NCBI GenBank assembly: GCA_963727635.1
Contig: CAVSHP010000027.1
Location: 31,255-95,254 of the forward strand
Direction of reading: 5' to 3'
DNA length: 64,000 nucleotides
Source: SZUA-36 sp963727635
GTDB lineage: Bacteria > Pseudomonadota > Gammaproteobacteria > Xanthomonadales > SZUA-36
The notes beneath the pieces are model-generated. The model did no database searches and was not told the DNA's origin. It was given only the letters and a program-made list of their open reading frames with translations. Positions 8,316 to 18,085 of this stretch are shown here, one piece after another (the stretch's first letter is position 1; each line of letters opens with the position of its first letter). The position numbers were made by a program, and so were the translations under genes.

Positions 8316-9334
8316 TTTCGCAACTCCATCAATTTCGCAAGCTGATCTTTAAAGGCGGCTTCAAACGCATCCGGCAATCGTGCATCAACCGGCAAATACC
8401 ACGCATTCTCAAGGCCCAGTGAACGGCATTTGACCGCATCTTTTTCGGTCATGATAATCGCATGTCCGGCCGGTATCGATTCAAAATCTTTGCGATTAAA
8501 TAGATGATGGTCCGGAAACACCTGTGAACTTGACGCAATGCCAAGGGTTTCCAGCGTATTGAAGAATCGCCTGGGATTACCGATAGCGGCTATTGCATGA
8601 ATATTAATTCCGCTATATTTATGCCGGAATTTTTCTGCTGAAACAGTTGTCCTGTCATCGAGTGAGCGGATATTGCCAGGCTCCAGGCGCATCACAAACA
8701 CGTTCAGGTTTGCAGGTTTTCCATTCCATACACCGTTAGTGACAACGAAATCGACTTGCCCGAGTCGTATGGCGGGCTCACGTAATGGCCCGGCAGGCAG
8801 CAGGTGGCCGTTACCGAGTCCACGCTCGCCATCAACTACACACAACTCAATATCAGGTGATATGTCAGCATGCTGGAGTCCGTCATCCGATATGACCAGG
8901 TCAAGTTCCATGTCCTCCAGTTTTCGGATGGCAACAGCGCGGCGTCGTGCAACCATGACCGGCAAGCCGGTGCGTATCGCCAACAGCACCGGTTCATCGC
9001 CGCAGGTGCGGGTGTCGCTATCGGCATGTACCAGGCGGGTATCGTTACCCTGCCTGCCATAGCCGGTGGAGGCGATTCCAGCCTTGATGTTCATTTCAGC
9101 CGCGAGTTGGCACAAACGCATCACCAACGGGGTTTTTCCGCTGCCGCCCGCGGTGATATTTCCCACCACGATGAGCGGTAATTTTGAATGTACCGGTGCT
9201 GCACTGCTTGCGACTTTATGTCGGACATATTGAAATGCGGCGCGATAGACCGGTTCGAGCATGCGCAGATACCAGGGTGGACGGTGCGTGCCATACCAGT
9301 GCCGCAGCAGCCAGTTTTCGGTGACAGCACGCAT
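8312..9334 (-). CDS. lpxK: Tetraacyldisaccharide 4'-kinase
   Basis: LpxK phosphorylates the 4' position of the lipid A precursor at the inner membrane. The 340-residue protein has an N-terminal membrane-associated helix, the Walker A sequence GNITAGGSGKTPL near residue 58, and the conserved DDGLQH motif near residue 150. The gene follows msbA, from which it is separated by a strong intercistronic hairpin, and overlaps kdsB. This is the standard lipid A gene order. Confidence 0.96.
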   Translation of the reverse strand: MRAVTENWLLRHWYGTHRPPWYLRMLEPVYRAAFQYVRHKVASSAAPVHSKLPLIVVGNITAGGSGKTPLVMRLCQLAAEMNIKAGIASTGYGRQGNDTRLVHADSDTRTCGDEPVLLAIRTGLPVMVARRRAVAIRKLEDMELDLVISDDGLQHADISPDIELCVVDGERGLGNGHLLPAGPLREPAIRLGQVDFVVTNGVWNGKPANLNVFVMRLEPGNIRSLDDRTTVSAEKFRHKYSGINIHAIAAIGNPRRFFNTLETLGIASSSQVFPDHHLFNRKDFESIPAGHAIIMTEKDAVKCRSLGLENAWYLPVDARLPDAFEAAFKDQLAKLMELRK

Positions 9335-9335
9335 C

Positions 9336-9406
9336 AGGGCCTGTTAATACTATGCGGATACAAAAAAATAACCGATGACGATGGGCGCATAATATTAACC
9401 GGCCCT
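9336..9406 (-). repeat. Long intercistronic hairpin between msbA and lpxK
   Basis: Two 21-base arms (9336-9356 and 9386-9406) are inverted copies with two differences and a 29-base loop. One difference becomes a G-U wobble in the minus-strand transcript, so 20 of 21 positions can pair. The upstream arm begins at the msbA stop codon (9405-9407) and the hairpin ends two bases before the lpxK start. It may stabilise the upstream mRNA or tune lpxK expression; there is no U-tract, so it is not a simple terminator. Confidence 0.7.
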
Positions 9407-11172
9407 AGTCTGAAATTTTGTCCTGGTTTTCGAACTGGGTATGATACAGACGGGCATAGGCTTCGCCTTTTGCCAGTAACTCGGCATGTGTACCCTGTTC
9501 AATCACCTGCCCCGCCCCCAGCACGATGACCTGGTCGGCGTTCTCAATGGTGGAGAGACGGTGTGCGATAACCAATGTCGTACGGCCTTTCATGACCTCT
9601 TTGAGTGCATCCTGGATGGCCCTTTCAGATTCGGAATCGAGCGCCGAGGTGGCTTCGTCCAGTATCAGGATTGGCGCATCTTTCAACAGGGCCCTGGCAA
9701 TGGCCAGACGCTGTCTCTGACCACCGGAGAGCAAGGTGCCGTTTTCACCCAGCACCGTGTCCAGGCCATCCGGCAATTGCTCAATGAACTCCATGGCATG
9801 GGCCGCCGTGGCGGCACGGGTAACCGCGTCACGGTCGATCCCTCAAGCGCACCATAGGCGATATTGCCTGCAATGGTATCGTTGAACAGCACGACGTCCT
9901 GGCTGACCAGCGCGATCTGCCTGCGCAGGTTGGCGAGCTGGTAATCCGCGAGTTCATGCCCATCCAGCAAAATATGACCCTCGCTGTAGTTATAAAAACG
10001 CGGCAACAGACCGGCCAGCGTGGTTTTGCCGCTGCCACTTTGCCCGACCACCGCGGTAACACTACCTGCCGGAAATCGGACACTGACATTGTCAAGCACG
10101 GGCTGATGACTGCGGTCATACTGGAAACTGACGTTCCTGAATTCAATTTCGCCCCTGACCCGTTCGGTGAAGGTGCCGTTGTCCTGTTCCTTCTCAGCAT
10201 CAAGCACCACGAAAATACTTTCTGCTGCCGCGATGCCCTTTTGCATTTGCGACTGCACACTGGTCAGTCGCTTCAGTGGCGGAATGGTCGCGATCATGGC
10301 AAAGAAATATGGCGGTGAACGTGCCTGCCGTGATCTGGCTCAGCATGGACGGGCGGGTCGCGATGAGCATCAGTACCACCAACGCGATACCGGCGAAAAA
10401 TTGCACCATCGATGAGCTGAACATATGGGTTGCAACCATGCGCATATGCAGACGGCGGGTGCGTTCGTTGACACGCTCAAAGCGCTTTTTTTCGGTTTCC
10501 TGGCCCAGGAAAACCTTGACCACCCTTTGTCCGATCACGGCTTCTTCCGTCACGTGTGCGACATCCCCCATGGAATTCTGGATGTTGCGTGAAATTTTGC
10601 GGAACTTGCGGCTGATCACGGTTACCACCATGGCGATCACCGGTACCAGGATCAACAAGCACCATGGTCAGCCGGGCGTTTGTATTGAGCATCAGACCCA
10701 CCAAGTAAACCAGCAGCATGATGTCGCGGAAGGCCGAAATAATCGCCTTGGTTGCGGCATTTGCGACCTGCTCACTATTGTAGGCGAGTTTCGAAATCAA
10801 CTGGCCGGGCGAGTTGTGGTCATAGAATGTTGCCGACAACTGCAGATAACTGGCAAACAGTTCTTTGCGCAAATCGGCCACGACCCGCCTGCCCGTCCAC
10901 TCCATACCGTAATTTCCGGCAAAAAATCCGGAGATGCGCAGCAGCACGACACCCATGACGCCGGCTGCGAGCCACAGGCCGTAAGCCGCATCCTTCTCGA
11001 CAAATACCCGGTCGATTAATGGTTTGACAAATCCGATGAACATCGCCTGCATACCGGCATCAAGACTGACGCCAACGATGCCGAGGGCAAACATCGGCCA
11101 ATATTGCCGCGTGTATCCCCACAGGCGCTTGTATACCACGGCCGTCGTCATACTGGCTGAGATTTGGGACAT
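9405..11172 (-). CDS. msbA: Lipid A export ATP-binding/permease protein MsbA (interrupted by three frameshifts)
   Basis: MsbA flips lipid A-core across the inner membrane. Four overlapping reading segments together give one full ABC exporter. The N-terminal part has six-helix exporter features including RRVVADLRKELFASYLQL. The nucleotide-binding part has Walker A GQSGSGKTT, signature LSGGQRQR and Walker B LILDEATSALD. Frameshifts lie near 10660 (extra T), 10305 (extra T in a T-run) and 9838-9843 (apparent loss of one base). MsbA is normally essential, so consensus errors are likelier than decay. It overlaps exbD by one base and precedes lpxK. Confidence 0.9.
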
Positions 11173-11600
11173 TATTGTTCTTCGGTCATCTGTTCGGTTG
11201 CGATCGACAGGCGTTTGAATCCAAGTTGAGCCGTTACATCCATCGCTGTTACGACAAAATGATGCGGGGTCTGGGCGTCAGCACGCAGGATTACCGGGAT
11301 ATTGCGGTCGTCACCCGCAGCTTCGATAAACGCCGCTTCCAGGGTGGATCGTTTGCCATCCACCAGTTGCCTGTCATTGAGATAAAACTGTCCCTTGGCG
11401 TCAATCACCAATTCGAAGCTGTTGGGCTGGTCTTCCGGTGAGCTGACATTTTTCGCCTCGGGAAGATCGACCTTCAGGACTGCCTGGTGCTCAAAAGTCG
11501 TGCTCACCATGAAAAAGATCAATAACAGAAAAACCACGTCAATCAGGCTGGTAAGACTGATCTCCGGATCTTCAGTATTACTGGATCCGCGTAACTGCAT
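11172..11600 (-). CDS. exbD: ExbD/TolR-type biopolymer transport protein
   Basis: ExbD subunits couple the proton-motive force to TonB or Tol proteins. The 142-residue protein has one N-terminal membrane helix with the critical aspartate in SLIDVVFLLLIFFMVSTTF, and a periplasmic domain ending near LGFKRLSIATEQ. It lies three bases after exbB and overlaps msbA by one base. In pseudomonads and relatives this pair sits in exactly this place, between comEC and msbA/lpxK. No tonB is visible in the window. Confidence 0.92.
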   Translation of the reverse strand: MQLRGSSNTEDPEISLTSLIDVVFLLLIFFMVSTTFEHQAVLKVDLPEAKNVSSPEDQPNSFELVIDAKGQFYLNDRQLVDGKRSTLEAAFIEAAGDDRNIPVILRADAQTPHHFVVTAMDVTAQLGFKRLSIATEQMTEEQ

Positions 11601-11603
11601 GGG

Positions 11604-12242
11604 CTACTCCTCAAAAGGCGCGTAGCTGCCCGGTGAGACATTGCCGCGTTCTATACAGTCAATCAGGCGGATCGCCCTTTCCTCCATCGAAATGACGTAT
11701 TCAGCGACCATGCCACGAAAAAACCGGTAGAAGAAATAGCTGGGAATTGCAACGGTCAAACCGGCTGCCGTGGTGATCAGGGCCTGGGAAATACCCCCCG
11801 CCAACACGTTGGCATCACCGACGCCACTGATCATGATTGCGGAAAACACCTTGATCATACCGACCACGGTGCCGAGCAAGCCGAGCAAAGGGGATATGCC
11901 GGCAATGGTGCCTAGCGTGTTCAGAAACCGCTCCAGGTCGTGTACGACATGACGGCCGGTATCTTCAACCGCTTCCTTGATCACGTCCCTCGAACGTTTC
12001 CGGTTGACCAATGCAGCGGCATAAATACGCCCCAGGGGAGATTCCCTTCTCAGTTGTTCAATGTGCCTTCCGTCCAATTCATGCCGGGCGGCCCAGTCTT
12101 CAACGGTGCCACTCAGGCCCTCCGGCAGTACCTTGCTTTTGCGCAGGGTCCAGAATCGTTCGATAATGATGGCGACCGCCAGGGTCGAGCAGAGCAGGAT
12201 CGGCACCATCAGCCAGCCACCGGCGAGAATAATTTCAAGCAC
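11604..12242 (-). CDS. exbB: ExbB/TolQ/MotA-family proton channel protein
   Basis: The 212-residue protein has the family layout: one N-terminal membrane helix (residues 8-28), a cytoplasmic loop with VKEAVEDTGRHVVHDLERFLNTL-like helices, then two helices including SPLLGLLGTVVGMIKVF and GISQALITTAAGLTVAIPSYF. It forms the stator with ExbD, encoded three bases downstream. It follows comEC after about 90 bases. Confidence 0.92.
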   Translation of the reverse strand: MLEIILAGGWLMVPILLCSTLAVAIIIERFWTLRKSKVLPEGLSGTVEDWAARHELDGRHIEQLRRESPLGRIYAAALVNRKRSRDVIKEAVEDTGRHVVHDLERFLNTLGTIAGISPLLGLLGTVVGMIKVFSAIMISGVGDANVLAGGISQALITTAAGLTVAIPSYFFYRFFRGMVAEYVISMEERAIRLIDCIERGNVSPGSYAPFEE

Positions 12243-12333
12243 GCGGTTTCACTCCTTTGACAATTGCTGAGCGGAATAATACCTGAAGCCCGGTTTTATA
12301 TCCCCCTCGGATTTTTGCAAGCCACGCGGAATT

Positions 12334-14679
12334 TCAGGGGCAATCCTCTTCAGCAGGCCAGCGCCATATCGCGTTCCGATTTACCCGGGCGGAGAGAACC
12401 CTGATAGCGCCGGAGCCATTGGTAATTATCCGGATACCGCCACACTTCGCAGAGTTCAGGGTCGGGATACGGGCATTCGCATAGCGTTCGAGAACATCCG
12501 CTCGCGGAAAGCCAAAACGGTTGCCCTGCGCTGCGGAGATAATCGACCACGCGGGTTTGACGGCGTCGATAAGTGCCTGTGATGAAGATGTCGAACTGCC
12601 ATGGTGCGGGGCCGTCATAATCGCATGAGGTTCGAGCCCCTGCTGCACCAGGCGCTGTTCCACGACATGGCTGATATCACCTGTCAGCAACAGGCTGATT
12701 CCCGGACCAATGACACTGACAACACAGGAACTGTCATTTCCCATGTAGGGCAAAGCGGCTGACGGGTGCAGGACCCTGAACCGCAGGCTGTCCCAGGACC
12801 AATGCCGTGGCGTGTTGCAGGGTTCGATATTTGGACGAATTTTGGGCAGGTTGGCAAGGTACTCCGCACGCGGAAATTCAGACATCAGACTTTCCAGCCC
12901 ACCGGCATGGTCGAGGTCGGCATGACTGGCAATCACCATGTTGGGCTTCCTGCCGGTCGCCTCGATCATGGGTTGAATGGTTCCGTCAACCATGTCCAGC
13001 CCGGCTTCCCCCGCCAGGCCGTTTCCCGGTCCGGTATCGTAGACCAGCAAGTGTCCCGGTGTGGTCACTAATACCGAAAGACCCTGCCCCACATCGAGGA
13101 AATCGATCTGGGTTTCCGTTTCGCCCCGGCTGACACCTGCTGGAAAAAGCAGGGGCAGCATCAGCAGCAGGCCAGCAGTGCGACCGGGCGTTCCGCGTGG
13201 CAACATGAATATGGCGGCGCCCAGCATGGCCAACACAACAGCGAGCATGCCGGGTGTCGATGTCGAACTGAAAGCGGCTGGCTGAAGGTCGGCTATCCGC
13301 TCCAGCACCAGCATCAGCCAATTTGCTGCATAAGCGGCAAAACCGAGTAGCCATTGCGCCAACGGCCCGGGTAGCCAAAGCAGAACCAGTGCGGCCAGTA
13401 TCAACGGCACGATCAACATGCTGACCAGCGGAATTGCCACCAGGTTCGCCAACAGTCCGGGCAGACTGACCTGCTGAAACCAGAACATGCCAAGCGGCGC
13501 CATTACCAGGGATATACCCAATTGCGCAAAAAGCATTCGTCGCCAAACCGGTAGATGCCCGAAACGCGGGGAAAACAGCATCACGAGGACACCCACAGCG
13601 ACAAATGAAAACCAGAAACCGGCACGTAAAGGTGCGAAGGGATCGGCAACCAGTACCAGTGACATTGCGATCAGCCAGGCCTGCAGGGGATGGATATTCC
13701 GCCTGCTCAAAATTGCGATGCTGCCAACCGTCAGCATGATCAACGCCCGTTGGGTGGAAACGCCGAAACCGGCCAGGGCCGAATATGCGATCGCCGCCAG
13801 CCATGCTATGAGCCAGGGCATGGCAACGGCAAGTCGCTGTTGCAATCCTTTGCACAGCATCAACAAGCCCAGTCTGCCCAGGTAAAAACCCATAATCGCC
13901 GCCAGACCTATATGTAAGCCGGAGATTGCCAGCAGATGCCCGGTACCCGTGGCGGACAAAATCGCCCGGTCTTGCGGCAGCAAGCCGCGCCGGTCGGCAA
14001 CCGCGAGTGCTGCCAACACCCGAAAGGCCGGTTTTTCGCCGGCAATTTCAGCAAGTTTGTCCAGTATCCGTTCCCGCCAATGTTGCAGGTCGAACCAGGA
14101 GGGACCGTAGAGAAGGACATTGTCACCGTCATCGACATGGGCCAGCGCGTCTATACCCTCGGTAAAATACCAGCGCTCCGCGTCCACACCATGGAAGTTG
14201 ACGCGGCCGCGTGGCGCACGCAGCACCAACTGTAACTGCCAGTGCTCACCGGCGTGGATACGTGGGGGATTCGCTCCTGGAGCTTCTGCCACGTGTCTTT
14301 TTTTGTACCAGTAAACCTGAATTTTTTTCGGCGCGCCCGCCGCGGCCCCATCCGGCAGAAACAGGAAGCGCAAGCCATCCCCGTTGACTTCGGGCAGACT
14401 GCCGATGACACCACTTAGCTGACGGGTGATTTTATTTTCAGCGAGTGGCAGACGTTCGGAAATGCGCTGATTGACCACCAGCGTGACACTCAGAAAGCAG
14501 AGCGGGAACAGCCAGCAGATGCGCAGGGCGGGACCAAGTGCCAGCCCGCACACTACGCTTAGCAGCAAACCAGCGAGCGCGACCCAGGAAGGCAGCGTAG
14601 CTGCAAACAGGTACGGTGATACCGCTCCCAGAATGAGCAGGGCCCAGAATTTCAATGATCCCCCCTTTTGCCGTTTCAA
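12334..14679 (-). CDS. comEC: DNA internalization protein ComEC/Rec2
   Basis: ComEC forms the inner-membrane channel for single-stranded DNA during natural transformation. The 781-residue protein has the N-terminal DUF4131 region, the multi-helix Competence domain (SGTGHLLAISGLHIGLAA is its signature) and a C-terminal metallo-beta-lactamase-like domain with SHADLDHAGG and the later APHHGSSTSSS motif. All metal-binding motifs seen in active homologues are present. It is downstream of lolD. Presence of comEC alone does not prove competence. Confidence 0.94.
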   Translation of the reverse strand: MKRQKGGSLKFWALLILGAVSPYLFAATLPSWVALAGLLLSVVCGLALGPALRICWLFPLCFLSVTLVVNQRISERLPLAENKITRQLSGVIGSLPEVNGDGLRFLFLPDGAAAGAPKKIQVYWYKKRHVAEAPGANPPRIHAGEHWQLQLVLRAPRGRVNFHGVDAERWYFTEGIDALAHVDDGDNVLLYGPSWFDLQHWRERILDKLAEIAGEKPAFRVLAALAVADRRGLLPQDRAILSATGTGHLLAISGLHIGLAAIMGFYLGRLGLLMLCKGLQQRLAVAMPWLIAWLAAIAYSALAGFGVSTQRALIMLTVGSIAILSRRNIHPLQAWLIAMSLVLVADPFAPLRAGFWFSFVAVGVLVMLFSPRFGHLPVWRRMLFAQLGISLVMAPLGMFWFQQVSLPGLLANLVAIPLVSMLIVPLILAALVLLWLPGPLAQWLLGFAAYAANWLMLVLERIADLQPAAFSSTSTPGMLAVVLAMLGAAIFMLPRGTPGRTAGLLLMLPLLFPAGVSRGETETQIDFLDVGQGLSVLVTTPGHLLVYDTGPGNGLAGEAGLDMVDGTIQPMIEATGRKPNMVIASHADLDHAGGLESLMSEFPRAEYLANLPKIRPNIEPCNTPRHWSWDSLRFRVLHPSAALPYMGNDSSCVVSVIGPGISLLLTGDISHVVEQRLVQQGLEPHAIMTAPHHGSSTSSSQALIDAVKPAWSIISAAQGNRFGFPRADVLERYANARIPTLNSAKCGGIRIITNGSGAIRVLSARVNRNAIWRWPAEEDCP

Positions 14680-14712
14680 CGTGATAGTTGAAGTGGCGCC
14701 TGCATCGGTTTT

Positions 14713-15402
14713 CTATATAGGTTTCAGGCTCCCCATGTGTAACTCGAAGCGCTGATTCATACGCGCCGCCAGGCGCATATCGTGTGTAACGAGTATCAAG
14801 CTGGTGTTCAGTTCGGTGTTGAGTTCAAGCAACTGTTCAAACACGTGGTTGGCGGTGCGTTCATCCAGGTTGCCGGTGGGCTCGTCACCCAACACGCAAC
14901 CCGGGTTGCCGACCAGCGCCCGGGCCACCGCTGCGCGTTGTCTTTCGCCGCCCGACAATTCGCCCGGTTTGTGATCCAGACGTTGGCCGAGTCCCACCTT
15001 TTCAAGCAGGTCGGTGGCACGCTTTGCGGCCACGGCTATCGGCTCCCCGCGAATTAAAAGTGGCATGGCAACGTTTTCGAGTGCAGTGAACTCCGGCAGC
15101 AAGTGATGAAACTGGTAGATAAACCCCATGCGTGAATTACGTAAATCACTGCGTTCGCTGTCACTCATCTGCCACAGGGACTGTTGGTCCACCAGTACCT
15201 CCCCTTCATCCGGCCGATCCAGCCCGCCCAGAATATGCAACAGGGTGCTTTTGCCAGCGCCCGACGCTCCAACGATGGCCATCGAAGTGCCTCCCGGAAC
15301 CTGCAGACTGATATCCGACAATACCTGCACCCGCTTTGAGCCCTGCCTGAAACCCCGACTGATACCCGTGGCCTGGATGACGATGTTGACCTGCTCACTC
15401 AT
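14713..15402 (-). CDS. lolD: Lipoprotein-releasing system ATP-binding protein LolD
   Basis: LolD powers extraction of outer-membrane lipoproteins from the inner membrane and their hand-over to LolA. The 229-residue ABC ATPase has Walker A GASGAGKST, the MacB/LolD-type Q-loop region MGFIYQFHHLLPEFTALENV, signature LSGGERQR and Walker B LGDEPTGNLDE. Its start overlaps lolC by eight bases. Confidence 0.96.
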   Translation of the reverse strand: MSEQVNIVIQATGISRGFRQGSKRVQVLSDISLQVPGGTSMAIVGASGAGKSTLLHILGGLDRPDEGEVLVDQQSLWQMSDSERSDLRNSRMGFIYQFHHLLPEFTALENVAMPLLIRGEPIAVAAKRATDLLEKVGLGQRLDHKPGELSGGERQRAAVARALVGNPGCVLGDEPTGNLDERTANHVFEQLLELNTELNTSLILVTHDMRLAARMNQRFELHMGSLKPI

Positions 15403-16642
15403 AACGCAATGCCTCTGCCGGATCGGTTCTGGAAGCGCGCCAGGCGGGATACAAGGTTGAAAGCAGGGACATGCAAAGCGACATTACCGCGAAAGAAATC
15501 ACATCGGATTGTCGCAGGTCAGAAGGCAATTCGGTGATGTAGTAAATATCGGCCGGAAACAGGGAAAAGCCGAAAATTTGTTCGAGAAATGGCACCACGG
15601 TCGCAATATTCCTGGCCAGCAGGATGCCCCCAATCACACCGAATGCAGTACCGATAACACCAATCAGACTGCCCTGCACGACGAAAATCCGCATGATCGT
15701 ACCCGCGTGGGCCCCCATGGTCTTGAGAATCGCGATATCGGCCTGCTTGTCCGTTACGACCATGACCAGCATGGAAATGATATTGAATGCCGCCACCGCG
15801 ATGATCAATGACAGGATGACCCACATCACGGTCTTTTCAGTCCTCACCGCCTGGAACAGATTGCCCCGTTCCTGGCTCCAGTCCCTGACGCGGTAGGCGC
15901 CTTCCAACTGGTCGGAAATATCCCGTGCCACCAACCAGGCCGTATCGAGGTCCTTCAGTTTAAGACGTATTCCGCCAATGGAATCCTCGGGCATACGTAA
16001 CAGCTTGGCGGCATCTTCGATGTGCACCATGGCAAGACTGCCGTCGTTGTCATGCTCGCCAAACTCGAACATGCCGACCACGGTAAAGCGTCGCATCAAT
16101 GGGCTGGCGCCGAATGGACTCGCCTTGAGTCGCGGCGCGATGACGGTCACCTTGTCCCCCGGTCCGACCCGCAGATGAACGGCGAGGCCGATACCCAGCA
16201 CGATGCCGTACTCACCGGGACGCAAGTCGCTCAATTCACCTGCGACCATGTGGCTGGCGACATCTGAAACCGCGGCCTCGTAATCCGGAACAATACCGCG
16301 TACCAGCGCCGCGCTTGAACCGTCAGCCTGCAACCATGCACCCACTTCAATATAAGGTGCCGCGGCAACGACATCGTCACGCTGTTCGACGTTCTTAATC
16401 ACCTCGCGCCAGTTATCCAACGGTTTTTCAAGCGGCTGAATGGTGGCGTGGGAAATGGCACCCAGGATACGGGAACGCAATTCTTTTTCAAAACCATTCA
16501 TCACCGAGATCACCGTTATCAATGTGGTCACGCCGAGCGCGATACCCAGCATCGAAGTCAGTGAAATAAATGAAATAAAATGGTTTTGTTTTTTGGCTCC
16601 CAGGTAGCGAAGACCGATAAAGGCAGATAGTGGTTTATACAT
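15395..16642 (-). CDS. lolC: Lipoprotein-releasing system permease LolC/LolE
   Basis: This is the membrane partner of LolD. The chosen start gives MYKPLSAFIGLRYLGAKK, the typical LolC/E N-terminus; an upstream in-frame ATG at 16690 would add 16 unlikely residues. The 415-residue protein has one N-terminal membrane helix with the segment FISFISLTSMLGIALGV, a large periplasmic MacB-like domain and three C-terminal helices in an FtsX domain. Only one permease gene is present, so it may act as a homodimer (LolF-type) or a second gene may lie elsewhere. Confidence 0.94.
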   Translation of the reverse strand: MYKPLSAFIGLRYLGAKKQNHFISFISLTSMLGIALGVTTLITVISVMNGFEKELRSRILGAISHATIQPLEKPLDNWREVIKNVEQRDDVVAAAPYIEVGAWLQADGSSAALVRGIVPDYEAAVSDVASHMVAGELSDLRPGEYGIVLGIGLAVHLRVGPGDKVTVIAPRLKASPFGASPLMRRFTVVGMFEFGEHDNDGSLAMVHIEDAAKLLRMPEDSIGGIRLKLKDLDTAWLVARDISDQLEGAYRVRDWSQERGNLFQAVRTEKTVMWVILSLIIAVAAFNIISMLVMVVTDKQADIAILKTMGAHAGTIMRIFVVQGSLIGVIGTAFGVIGGILLARNIATVVPFLEQIFGFSLFPADIYYITELPSDLRQSDVISFAVMSLCMSLLSTLYPAWRASRTDPAEALRYE

Positions 16643-16730
16643 ACGCGAATTAGACCATAACACCAAACACTCAACCAGTTGAATTTGCACCCGGGTCTGT
16701 AGGTAAATTCAGATTCCGGCATTCATGCGT

Positions 16731-16751
16731 GTGTAAAAAGCCCCGCGGCTA
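16731..16751 (-). terminator. Short intrinsic terminator after rluC
   Basis: Immediately at the rluC stop codon the minus strand reads AGCC-GCGG-GGCT followed by TTTT, a short GC hairpin with a T-run. The stem is only four to five base pairs, so strength is uncertain, but its position between rluC and lolC is right. Confidence 0.5.
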
Positions 16752-17678
16752 TCCCAGGTTTTCGAGTAATCCGCTTAATTCGTCCGGTAATGGTGAGCTG
16801 ACGATTTGTTGCTCACCATCGCCCGTGTAAAACCGGATCTGGTGCGCATGCAGGAACATCCGCCTCAGGCCTTTCGACTTCCAGAATTTCTGACGTGCCG
16901 CCGGTGAATAGCGGTCATCGCCCGCCAGGGGCAGTCCGAGATGCGCGGCATGCACCCGGATCTGGTGGGTTCGGCCACTGTGCAACTCGGCTTCCGAAAA
17001 ACTGTAACCGGCATAGTTATGCATCAACCGGAAGGTGGTATGCGCCGCTTTGCCCTCCGGGTCCACCCGCATGAACGCCTGTCCCGAACGTTCAAATTTG
17101 CCAATGGGTTCATTGACCTCTACGAGGTCCCGGTTGAGTTGACCGTCCAGCAGACACAGGTAGCGCTTTTCAAGCCGGTCATGATTGATTTGAGAATTGA
17201 GTTCCCGCAGCGTATCGCCATTAAGGGCCAGCAACAGGCACCCACTGGTCTCACGGTCGAGGCGATGAACGAGGTCAATATTCATATCCTGCCGCAACTT
17301 TCGCATCGCATCGATAACACCCCAGGACAGGCCGCTACCGCCATGGACGGCCATACCAGCCGGTTTGTCGATGACCATGATCCCTTGGTCTTCATAACGA
17401 ATGGAGCGTTCCAGCAAATGCAATACGGCCGGTGGGATATCTCCCGGATTGTTTGCACGCACGGAGGCGGGCGGGATGCGGACGATGTCACCCGTTTCCA
17501 GTCGCGTTGCAGGTTTTGCCCTGCTGCCATTCACACGCACCTGGCCTGTCCGGATAATGCGGTAAATGACTGATCGTGGCAGACCTTTCATACGTGCGCT
17601 GAGGAAATTATCCAGGCGCTGGCCATCGCGATCCCGGGTCACTTCGACCTGACTGACTGCCGTACTTACCTTATTCAT
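16749..17678 (-). CDS. rluC: 23S rRNA pseudouridine(955/2504/2580) synthase RluC
   Basis: RluC converts three uridines of 23S rRNA to pseudouridine. The protein has an N-terminal S4 RNA-binding domain (RSVIYRIIRTGQVRVNG) and the RluA-type catalytic domain with motif II LVHRLDRETSGCLLLA, whose aspartate is the nucleophile, and HTGRTHQIRVHAAHLG-like motif III. The start at MNKVSTAVSQ gives the same N-terminal length as E. coli RluC; an in-frame ATG at 17699 lies within the rne promoter. It is divergent from rne, the usual arrangement. Confidence 0.95.
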   Translation of the reverse strand: MNKVSTAVSQVEVTRDRDGQRLDNFLSARMKGLPRSVIYRIIRTGQVRVNGSRAKPATRLETGDIVRIPPASVRANNPGDIPPAVLHLLERSIRYEDQGIMVIDKPAGMAVHGGSGLSWGVIDAMRKLRQDMNIDLVHRLDRETSGCLLLALNGDTLRELNSQINHDRLEKRYLCLLDGQLNRDLVEVNEPIGKFERSGQAFMRVDPEGKAAHTTFRLMHNYAGYSFSEAELHSGRTHQIRVHAAHLGLPLAGDDRYSPAARQKFWKSKGLRRMFLHAHQIRFYTGDGEQQIVSSPLPDELSGLLENLG

Positions 17679-17698
17679 TGGCAACTGTCCCCAACTCA

Positions 17699-17727
17699 TT
17701 GATAGAAAATGAAAACACTGCTATATT
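17699..17727 (+). promoter_or_regulatory. Sigma-70 promoter of rne
   Basis: TTGATA (17699-17704) and TATATT (17722-17727) are separated by 17 bases, with a TGC extension upstream of the -10 element. This is close to consensus and is well placed to transcribe rne from about 17734. Confidence 0.8.
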
Positions 17728-17733
17728 GTCCGG

Positions 17734-18085
17734 GTAAGGAATTCGCCCTGCCGAATTGCCCTCCGATACCGCCTGATTATCACACCTTAACCGTGCTTTA
17801 AAAGGGCTGGACTGCATAGACACAGCGACAGTTTACACGTTGTTTCATTGGCGGAATGCTCGAATTCACAAGCTGCCTGATGGCAGAAAAAACTTATTTT
17901 TGATGGCAGATTGACAAGCTGCCATTTGAGGCCCGGACCATTGTTAAAGGTCTGGCTATGAAAACAATATTTGGTACCCCCGGAAATGATGCCTGGCATC
18001 GCCGGGTTAGCAAAGTGGAAATATGACGAAGATACGTCATGTTCTTCCACTGTCGCCCCGTACCGGGGTGCCTGAGGAATTAATA
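17734..18085 (+). promoter_or_regulatory. Long 5' leader of rne
   Basis: There is no gene in this stretch of about 350 bases between the predicted start site and the rne ATG. In E. coli the rne leader is about 360 nt, contains hairpins recognised by RNase E and mediates feedback control of rne mRNA decay. The matching length, the absence of an open frame and U-rich patches around 17880-17960 suggest the same autoregulation. The function is inferred from position, not shown. Confidence 0.55.

Noticed and set aside
9405..11172. msbA as a true pseudogene
   Set aside because: All functional motifs are intact, the gene is normally essential, and identical-style single-base indels occur in many other genes of the window.
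12986..13855. 289-codon minus-strand frame within comEC
   Set aside because: Alternate frame of comEC with Arg/Gly-rich composition; the comEC frame has all family motifs.
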